The notes below the pieces were generated by a model, which saw only the letters and a program-made list of their open reading frames with translations, made no database searches and was not told where the DNA came from. The translations under genes and the position numbers were made by a program. A stretch of 64,000 bases of DNA from contig NC_080422.1 of assembly GCF_029873635.1 (NCBI RefSeq), positions 9,703,764 through 9,767,763 on the forward strand, read 5' to 3'. Positions 56,348-64,000 of this stretch are shown piece after piece; within the stretch, counting starts at the first letter, position 1; the number at the start of each line of letters is the position of its first letter. Origin of the DNA: Malania oleifera. Taxonomy: Eukaryota > Streptophyta > Magnoliopsida > Santalales > Ximeniaceae.

Positions 56348-58124
56348 TGTCACGCCCTGAACTTGGTAATGGGACCCAGAGTGTGATGTAGTAACCTAAC
56401 ATGTCCCTGTATTATACAAAACACACATGATACTATAATGAATGAGGGTCCGATCCCGTGGGGTTTCTGTACACCTTATACACATTCACATACACGACAT
56501 ATACGCAGCGGAAAAATTCATTTCATATATACATCGTACCATACCAGAGTCTACACAAACAGGGTCTAAGCTCCATATTATAAAACATAACCTAGGGTTC
56601 CAGCAATACCCAAAACTACAACCCTATTACAGTCCAAGCACTTACACAAGTACTCTACACAGTAAACCGACCACCACGCTCCCAACACTAGGACGCTAGT
56701 TTCGGTTACTCGAAGGACCTGAAAACATGTACGTACGACAGGGGTGAGATACATCTCAGTAAGGTAGAATCATGTTATATCGATGTGTGGCATATAAGTG
56801 TTATCATGACATAAAACATACACAGTTCCAGTTCCAATATTTCCACAAAACAGTTCTAGTATAGTTCTCAACACACACATGATCAATCAACCCAGTGTCG
56901 TCACACTCTTCGGCAGAAAGCTGCCTACATTACATAACATCCTCAACACATGGTGTAGCCCCAGGCTCCCATGGCATCGTATCGGTACATCTGGTGGATC
57001 CACACCCTTCGGTTATCAGCCGGTAAAAGGCGATATTTCACCCCCTCGGATATAGTGTCGGACACTCTTTCCACTAGAAGATGGTATTTCACATCTTTGG
57101 ATATAGAGTTAGACACTCTTTCGCAACTTGGAACAATTTGAAACACACGTTCCTATATCTTATTTCAGCAAATCACAACTCAATACATATTCATATAACA
57201 GTTCATTCCACACTTATTTGGTAATCACACAATCATGATTTTCAAAATATAGTTTAAAACAAGTCAAGGCACGACCATCTCCATAACACAATATACTCAA
57301 TAATATATCTACGATTTTTCAACGAAAATAGAGATGCAACCCGATGGCCCCTTTTCCCCAAAACTATAAGGTAAAAACCCCATAATTTTTACCTGTTAGA
57401 TTTCCCCAAATAAGTAGCCAAAACATACACAGGATTGTGAACCACAGTTCTATCGAATCCGATTTAAAAAATAACTGATATAAACAGAATCCTCTTACCT
57501 TTCCCCGAAAATCCAAACATGAACTCTATGGCTCCTAAATAGTGAACCAAGTTCCCAAAACCTATAAATCACAATATGATAATTACTTACAACCTTACTC
57601 TCTACAGATCTAATGAAACGGAAATGAAAACCGAGTCTTACCTTGATTTTGGGTCAAAACCCGAAGACCTTAAAACAAAGATATGTTCGAAAGGACACGT
57701 AGAGATTCCTTCCTTAATTGTCGCACTAACGTCAGATCATTGATTCTAACGACGAACGATGAATAAATCTAGAGAGAGAGAGAGAGAGAGAGAGCATTTT
57801 GATATCTTAGCCAAGAAGCAAAGGAAATGGATATTTATAAAGCCTTTGACATGGCTAACCTCATCGACGAGGCAGCGTCTTCGTCGACGAGCCAACAAAG
57901 GAAATTCGTTGACGTTGCGGTGGCCTCATCAACGAGCCTAAGATTTCAGGATTTTCCAAGATCTCTCGGCTTCTCCTTGTTGATGAACCTCTGCATTTCA
58001 TCGCCAAATAATAAAAGGGCCTTCGTCGATGAAAACATTGGCTTCGTCGATGAAGCCTGCTCAATTTGCTGTTTTACCCTTTTCTTATTTATTTAATCCA
58101 TATCTCATGGGTCGTGTTCTTATA
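56348..58124 (-). mobile_element. Solo gypsy LTR (1,777 bp)
   Basis: On plus it runs from TGTCACGCCC to GTGTTCTTATA, with a perfect GACAT duplication (56343-56347 and 58125-58129). Read on minus it opens like the partial LTR at 41127. It contains the palindrome array (57855-58050), TATAAATA (57832-57839, minus), a (GA)n tract (57768-57794) and minisatellite-like 'CTCGGATATAGTGTCGGACACT' units near 57000-57120. Confidence 0.85.
57832..58050 (-). promoter_or_regulatory. GTCGAC-type array plus TATA box, solo LTR
   Basis: About seven motifs of type TTCGTCGACGAG (minus orientation same consensus) lie upstream of TATAAATA (57832-57839), with a CT-rich tract just downstream on the minus strand (57768-57794). 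Confidence 0.68.
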
Positions 58125-58157
58125 GACATGGGCTACAAGACTTCATGATATGTGAAT

Positions 58158-58966
58158 CCTTGGACCGGAGGAGCCTATGGGTGGGCTTGATACACATGAG
58201 TGGACACCAACTTGACCCAAAAGCTTAAGCTTGTTGGGTCTTGGGCTCAACTATGTATATAGCACCCATCATCTACTCTATTTTTCCAATGTGGGACAAA
58301 CTCACAAGTGGAATTCTCAACAATCTCTCCTTCACTTGTGAGTTCTAGCTGCTCCCCCTTGAACGGAAATTGTCTTCCTTATGGGAGCAAGCCCAATTCC
58401 CTAACAGTTGCTCAAGTGGGCCTTATCCCTGGCGCCTTACGTGTGTTAGATTGCATTTCATGTGCCTCCTAACCAATCCTACCTCTTGCGTGTTGACCCT
58501 ATTCGGATCCATCCTCAGCCTAGATGATCCTTATTGGCATTGGCCACACACTTGGTCCTCTAACTGTTAGTACGTCAGGAGAATTAACTTATCGTCTCAA
58601 CTTTTATGATGTTGCTTACCCAGAGTTACGAACCATTGACTCTGATACCACTTGTTAGGATCGGAGGAGCCCATAGGTGAGCTTGATACATATGGGTAAA
58701 CACCAACTTGACCCAAAGGCTTAAACTTTTAGGTCAAGTTAGTGTTCACCCATGTGTATCAAGCCCATCCATAGGCTCCTACGATCCTAACAAGTGGTGT
58801 GTTAGGACTGGAGGAGCCCAAGGGTAGGCTTGATGCATATGGGTGAACACCAACTTGACCTAAAAGCTTAAGTCTATTGTGTCTTAGGCCCAATCATGTA
58901 TATAAGCACCCATCATCCACTCTAATCTTCAAATGTGGGACAAACTCACAAGTGGAATTCTCAACA
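58158..58966 (-). mobile_element. TRIM-like miniature LTR element with rearranged 5' LTR
   Basis: A ~165-bp direct repeat ('GGAGGAGCC...CACAAGTGGAATTCTCAACA') lies at 58158-58322 and 58800-58966. Between them a ~330-bp non-coding region carries, on the minus strand, a primer site TGGTATCAGAG (58640-58650) and a purine-rich tract GTGAAGGAGAGAT next to the left repeat. TGAAT flanks both ends (58153-58157, 58967-58971). Total length 809 bp with no coding capacity, i.e. a terminal-repeat retrotransposon in miniature. Its 5' LTR (58653-58966) is enlarged by an inverted copy of its own end. Confidence 0.68.
58653..58798. repeat. Inverted duplication of the TRIM LTR end (hairpin)
   Basis: Plus 58653-58720 (TGTTAGGATCGGAGGAGCC...) is followed at 58735-58790 by its near-perfect reverse complement (...GGCTCCTACGATCCTAACA), giving arms of about 55-60 bp. 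The inverted copy carries six further bases, AGTGGT, matching the start of the primer-site side. Confidence 0.88.
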
Positions 58967-59439
58967 TGAATCGTACAAAGAAAATCTACCCAAAAAATAT
59001 ATACTATTTTGCAAAAAATTGGCTCATGTGATGAGTACCATATTCATGAGGCCCAAAGATGTCCACATGATGATTACTGCTCATGAAACAACAAAAGAGA
59101 GATATTACTCAATAAAAAAATTGGCCCATATAATGAGACCCAAAAATGCATATCTGATAAGTACATCCTCCAACTAAATCAGACCTAATTCGGCCTACCT
59201 TAACTAGCCTAACTCAATCCACTTAGACCTAACCTCAAGCCCATATTGAACTTGAACTAGCCCAAACTTTGAAAAAAAAACAAGGCCCAAAAACTTTCAA
59301 CCTAATTTAATTAAATACAATCCTTTTTTCATAAGTCTAAACTCCCATAGCCAAAACATAAGCACATCCTCCAACTAATCCCCTGCACCAATTGCCATCT
59401 ACCACATGGCAGGTGACGACATGCTAATGTCACCCTACC
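58967..59439. other. Unassigned spacer
   Basis: No coding or repeat family is recognised. The text just before 59440 ('caggtgacgacatgctaatgtcacc') resembles the Tat-like LTR near 25500 in reverse, so that LTR copy may begin in here. Confidence 0.4.
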
Positions 59440-59860
59440 TGTAAGGAAATTAACATGAAATTCCTAAATCCTATGAGAAACAAAATAGAGAGTAACACAC
59501 ACCAAATAAAAATTAATCACACGTACAAGACAGTATTTACGTGGTTCGACAATTTGCCTACGTCCACGGAGTTGTAGGGATTTCACTATTATAGGGAAAA
59601 ATACAGAGTGTGGCGTCTCTCAAAACTGCGTCCAAAACATAAAACCCTAATCACCAAAAAACAACAGTTTTTATATCCTGCACACAGGATTCACAATGGG
59701 CTACAAAACAGGTCAAAAAATTTCGGCCTAAGCCTTCGCTTCATGGACTAGGCCTCATAAAAAGAATCTCTCATTAAAGAAACCACGCAACATTATTTCG
59801 GATCGAGTCATCACCCGGATCAAACACAACTAGGCTCCACAAAGTCCAACACCACCATGT
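59440..59860 (-). repeat. Copia-type LTR-like piece
   Basis: Opens TGTAAGGAAATTAACATG and holds 'ATTTACGTGGTTCG' and 'CCTACGTCCACGGAG', laid out as in the element A LTR (10047-10493). Probably a solo LTR of a related copia; the right end is uncertain and no clean duplication is seen. Confidence 0.4.
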
Positions 59861-60674
59861 GTTACCCCTCTGAAATTCAAAAAAAATAAAAATAAAAAAT
59901 TGAGTCATCAATTGGCTACCACGTGTTGCCATAGATGGCCGACATGTGGCAGCCACATGTGTTTTCCCACCTCGACGTTTCCCTTGATGAACCGATTCAA
60001 ACTAGTTGAACCAACTTGACTTTTTGAACCGCTCCAATTTTTTTACTTAATATTAATTTATTTTTATTTATTTTAAATTCAAAAAATTGATAAAAATATT
60101 TTAAAAATTAGGAATATAAGCAAAAAACTAGAAAAAAAAAACAAAAAAATAATAAAGGTTATTTGAGTCATTTTTTACTCAAGGGACCCGAAAATGAAAA
60201 AAAATAAAATAAAAATACCAAAAATAAATAAAATTGGGTAAAATTCCCTAAAAGTCTTTAAAAATTGTAGAAAAATCTTAGAAAATTTTAGGAAATTCTA
60301 GAAAAACTATTGGAGTTTAGAAAATGTTTTGGAGATAATTTTTTCTTAAATTTGGCACATTTGCATGATTATTTTATATTTGTATATATCATGTTTTGTG
60401 TACGTGTGCATGTGTGTGACTCGATGATAAAATAAAGGGAAATTATGTGTTTCAAACCTCAACTATAATAGTTTTTAGGAAGTTCATCTAGTAAGACCCT
60501 CTCTTTTAGAAGTCTTATTAGACATTCTTAAATCACACTTAATTTTGCATTCTCTTTTGAAAATTTCAATATTCATTGGATTGTTTAAAAGTTAATTAAT
60601 GATCATTTGATTCAATTTGAGTTAATTTATAGTTAATTAGGTGCAGTTTATAGTTTGGATGTGTAAGGAGTGTT

Positions 60675-62863
60675 TGTCACGACCTATTATATATATATTT
60701 TTTTCTGTATATATAAATTTTCTATCTATATACCTTAGATATCATCTGTCTGAAATATTACTGAAAATAACTCAGGCTCAAAGAGCACTAAAGAAGTCTG
60801 TCATACATAACTAAGCAGCGGTGTACAAAGCTGAGAATTGCTATATACAATACCAAAAAACTATAATGCTCTGAAATATATTTACAACAAAAAATGCCTA
60901 GTGACGTCACTATAATAGGAAAATTATCCCAAAATACCGGTGTCTCAAAATACCTACCCTTCCAACTAGGGCAGCTAAAAAACAATCTCTACCCGCGAGC
61001 CTGATCTGCTCTCCTAGTTGGATTTCCTGAAAAACATTAAGTCATTGGGATGAGACAACGTTCAGTAAGTGGAAATATGCCATTACTAGTGTGTGGTAGA
61101 TGAGTTACACCTTCAATATACTAAAATGATACTATGAAATAAATAAACTGATAAACTGTGCAAAATATCTGTAATGTAATTTAAAGTATATTTGTGTCTC
61201 TGTATTTGCTATTTGAAAATACTGCTAATATAATAACATAAACTGTTGTTATGTGATATATCTGTACATAGGAACTTTTGCTATACCCTGGGATCTATAT
61301 ATCATGATATATCCCCTCATAATAGGATTGTGCGGCCCGTAGGCTGGACTTACTCTGGTCAGCCCTCCAGGTAAGTTAATTTGTATCTGTACATCCACCA
61401 ATCTGTATCAATCTAGCCCACTGCATTCACTCCGAACCATCTCTAACCTTTAATCATCGTCTAACCGGCGACCTCAACCCAGCATGCTGGGGAGATTGCA
61501 ATCTCTCCTCGCATGGTTAGACGGAATCCACATACTATCTAAGTTATGTGGTTGCACGTGTCTGAACTAGCAATGGTACCGTGCTCTGTTGTATATATCT
61601 GTCTATAATTTCCACAAGGATCTGATATCATGTAATACTATATACATATACCAATATATAATCATCTTGTTGTTTTTAACATGATTTGAAAAACAACCAT
61701 AACACTATAGTTCTGAATTGTATTATCTGAAATATCTGACTGAAATGTATATATGATATCTATCTATATCATCTATGATTTCTGTCTATACTATCTGTAA
61801 TAACTGTATAAAATATCTGTATATAATATCTGTATAACCTGTGTATAATATCTGTAATCTCTGTATAATCTCATTTAGCACCTTGATGCTATATCTGCTT
61901 ACTCTTTTTGTATAATCTGTCTGAGTGTTATGGTATAGAAATCATGTTTTTCTACGAAATACTGTAAGTCTCATTCATCGCTAATAATCTTTATAACTGA
62001 GTATCTGTAATACTGAAAAATCTATATACTGTACTGTAATAAACTCATGCCACACATTTGAGTAAACAAAGTCTCATGCTCAGTTTCTGTAATTTCTGCT
62101 GTAACAATAATATTCATAATATTCTAGAAAGGTAATCTGATCTGCATCCTGGTAAATACACATTCATAGTTTTCTGTTATATATATTAAAAATCGCTAGC
62201 ATAGCATATTTTCCTTACCTTAACTCTAAAAGGCTCCTACTAAAATTTTGGCCCTAAACCCGCAGGGTTCTTAGCTTAACATCCTGAAAAAAGTATTCCC
62301 CAGAACAAAATATCAGTATTTCCTTGCATACAACATTTTTCATAACTTTAGGGAAAACATATTCTGAATAAAACACCTTACCCTAGATTTGGGATGAATT
62401 TCAAACCAACTTTCCCCACGATCAGCTCCGGCAGGCTTGCAAAGAACTTTGCCAGGAGCATCGTGGTGGCCTCAGATCTTCAATTCGGTGAGAAATGGGA
62501 CCAGGATCGAAGAGAGAAGGGTTTCTGTGCTGAAGATTTTGATTAAAAATCTGAGTTTCAGCTATTTATAGGGCCGAATTTGTCAACGAGACACATCACC
62601 TCGTCAACGAGTCCTGTAGAAAGTTTGCCGACGAACCTGCACCCTCGTCAATGAGCTTCAATCAGCCTTAAACCCTCTCTCGGTATCTTCTTGTCGACGA
62701 GACAGGACTTTCGTTGACGAGTTTCAATCAGCCTTATACCCTCTCTCGGCATCTTCTCATCGACGAGACGGGGGACTTCGTCGACGAGATATTGAAGAAC
62801 CGTTGTCGACGAAACCCCTGTGTTCATCGACAAGTCCTGGAAAAAGTTTTTCGGGTTATTACA
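60675..62863 (-). mobile_element. Solo gypsy LTR (2,189 bp)
   Basis: On plus it runs from TGTCACGACC to CGGGTTATTACA, with a perfect GTGTT duplication (60670-60674 and 62864-62868). It contains a palindrome array, minus-strand TATAAATA (62563-62570) and an AT-rich 'ATCTGTATAATATCTGTA' stretch near 61720-61870. A 66-bp unit is duplicated within the array (62640-62770). Confidence 0.92.
62563..62835 (-). promoter_or_regulatory. GTCGAC-type array plus TATA box, solo LTR
   Basis: About ten CTCGTCGACGAG-type motifs lie upstream (minus) of TATAAATA at 62563-62570; the nearest is about 17 bp away. Confidence 0.72.
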
Positions 62864-63060
62864 GTGTTAATACCTTCTCTTCGCATAACTGTACTCCTGA
62901 TCCCAGCTTTAATAAAAAAAAACTAAGACTACTGGTCCTTTCTCCATAGGATTAATGTAAAGACCAATCAACGAGTAGTAATTAAGTGAACTAACTGGAC
63001 CTAGGAAAAGAACATGTTAGTGGTGACTTCATCGAATCATCAATATTAATATCACCCATT

Positions 63061-63541
63061 ACAGAAGAAAGTAAAAGAGAGAGAACTATACAAGAGGAAA
63101 TGAATATTACTTGGTGTGCTTATATTACAACTTTGAGATGTATATATAGTTATACAAGAGAGTGAGGTTATCCTAACATTCCAATATAGGACTAAAAAAT
63201 ACACACTATGTTCAATACTCCACTTCAAGCTAAAACGAAGATGTTGACAAGTCGAAGTTTGGAGAGAGCAGTCTGTAATAAACTTGGACCAACATACTTG
63301 GTGAAGACATCAACAACCTAGCCTTTAGAGGAGATAAAGTGGGGAGAGATAATCTCAGAACAAACTTTTTCCCTGATGAAGTGACTATCCACCTCAATAT
63401 GCTTGGTCCTCTCATGCAAAACTGAATTAGAAGAGAGAGATATAGCAAACTTATTGTCACAAAACAATAAAGAAGAGTCTATCACGAGAAAGCCAATCTC
63501 AAATAGGAGAGAGCGTAGCCACAGGATCTCAAAGGTACTGT
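63061..63541 (-). mobile_element. Ty1/copia fragment: RNase H end and 3' LTR
   Basis: Minus strand 63318-63541 gives 'LLFCDNKFAISLSSNSVLHERTKHIEVDSHFI' pieces, the copia RNase H end. A purine-rich tract near 63216-63230 ('TTGAAGTGGAGTA') leads into an LTR of about 150-170 bp typical of short-LTR copia. It is a fossil; the rest is missing because the next LTR starts at about 63542. Confidence 0.75.
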
Positions 63542-64000
63542 TGACTCTATGAGTCCAATCCTGTTTTGATAATGACAAATGACTTGGTATTTGATCTGTG
63601 CATTGAGAATATGAGTAGGAACATTACTTAGCATGCACGGAAGGTGATGAAGTCATGGAAGTCACAAGGATTAAAACATACATAACCTGGCACAATCCAT
63701 AGAACTAAAAGAGTAGAAAATGAAGATGCAAGGGTCAAATTCAAGATCGTCATGGGAATGGGTATTTGGAACTGAATGTGTTTACATATTTCATATGATT
63801 TAATTCAAAACTCAAAATATACCATACACATGCATCTCATGAAAACTTTCTAGGGGATATTCATTGACTTAGAGACTCTATTTAAAACCCTAGAAAATGT
63901 TTTATGAGGAAGCAAAGCAAGAAAGCAAAAATGGTTTTTGAAAAAAAAAAAAAAAAAAAACTAAAGTTGGACTGCCTAGACGACTGAGGATTACCCTTAG
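63542..64000 (+). mobile_element. SIRE-like LTR, 5' end, running off the window
   Basis: 'CCTGTTTTGATAATGACAAAT' matches the opening of the SIRE-like LTR at 29428 ('CCCTGTTTTGATTATGACAAAT'). The last bases ('CCTAGACGACTGAGG') may be the first unit of a degenerate palindrome array. The rest lies beyond the window. Confidence 0.55.

Larger units (their letters stand above)
59861..63060 (+). mobile_element. Second Tat/Ogre-like LTR copy, inverted, split by a solo LTR
   Basis: 60440-60560 matches, in reverse complement, 24940-25040 ('GAATGTCTAATAAGAC', 'GAGGTTTGAAA'). After the solo LTR, 62864-63060 matches the reverse complement of 24610-24800 ('AAACTAAGACTACTGGT', 'GACCAAT.AA.GAGTAGTAA', 'GTTAGTGG.GACT'). 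So one LTR of the family at 24.5-27.5 kb lies here in the opposite orientation, interrupted by 60675-62863. No coding region is present. Confidence 0.6.

Overview
This window looks like nuclear DNA of a flowering plant, most likely a eudicot. It is AT-rich, intron-bearing and packed with nested Ty3/gypsy and Ty1/copia LTR elements, RTE-type LINE relics, small MITE/SINE-like pieces and long (TA)n, (CT)n and (TTA)n runs. Only two loci look like host genes. The species cannot be named from sequence alone.

Host genes. (1) A plastid SufE-domain exon (19295-20006, minus) closely resembles the N-terminal half of plant quinolinate synthase (QS, the SUFE3-type SufE-NadA fusion that makes quinolinate for NAD). 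About 14 kb further along the same strand, in colinear order, are decayed NadA-half exons (3136-5280, minus). The gap holds a copia relic, a LINE tail and a complete copia element. The NadA half carries an 87-bp in-exon tandem repeat and has lost key motifs, so this is a split or dying copy of QS whose SufE exon is still clean. (2) A single-exon LEA_2/NDR1-like membrane protein gene lies at 53991-54668 (minus) and looks intact.

Layout. 0-3 kb: LTR-like scrap, RTE LINE relic with a 229-bp poly(A) insertion, AT-rich DNA. 3.1-5.3 kb: NadA relic. 6.3-9.6 kb: copia relic plus LINE tail. 10.0-18.5 kb: complete copia element (TSD AATTA) carrying two solo LTRs. 18.5-20.2 kb: MITE-like element and SufE exon. 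20.3-24.5 kb: AT-rich DNA and a second LINE. 24.5-27.5 kb: Tat/Ogre-like LTR with tRNA-Arg-type primer site and a four-copy ~191-bp tandem array. 27.6-29.4 kb: copia fragment. 29.4-45.3 kb: SIRE-like copia whose 5' LTR is split by a complete Tekay-type gypsy chromovirus (30770-40254, TSD CTCAC). 45.4-50.8 kb: gypsy remnant whose LTR is split by a solo LTR (TSD ATATG). 51-56 kb: SINE-like piece, LEA_2 gene, AT-rich spacer. 56.3-64 kb: solo LTR (TSD GACAT), a miniature TRIM-like LTR element with a hairpin, a second Tat-like LTR copy split by a solo LTR (TSD GTGTT), a copia fragment, and a SIRE-like LTR running off the end.

Most notable: six related gypsy LTRs each carry about 7-12 copies of a palindromic motif (consensus TTCGTCGACGAA) directly upstream of a TATAAATA box, followed by a CT-rich tract. 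The unrelated SIRE-like LTR has its own array of a different palindrome with the same GTCGAC core (GGTCGACCGA), also upstream of a TATA box. This looks like a shared promoter architecture. The elements that can be dated by eye have LTR pairs about 7% diverged, on the order of 2-3 million years at commonly used plant rates (a rough estimate).
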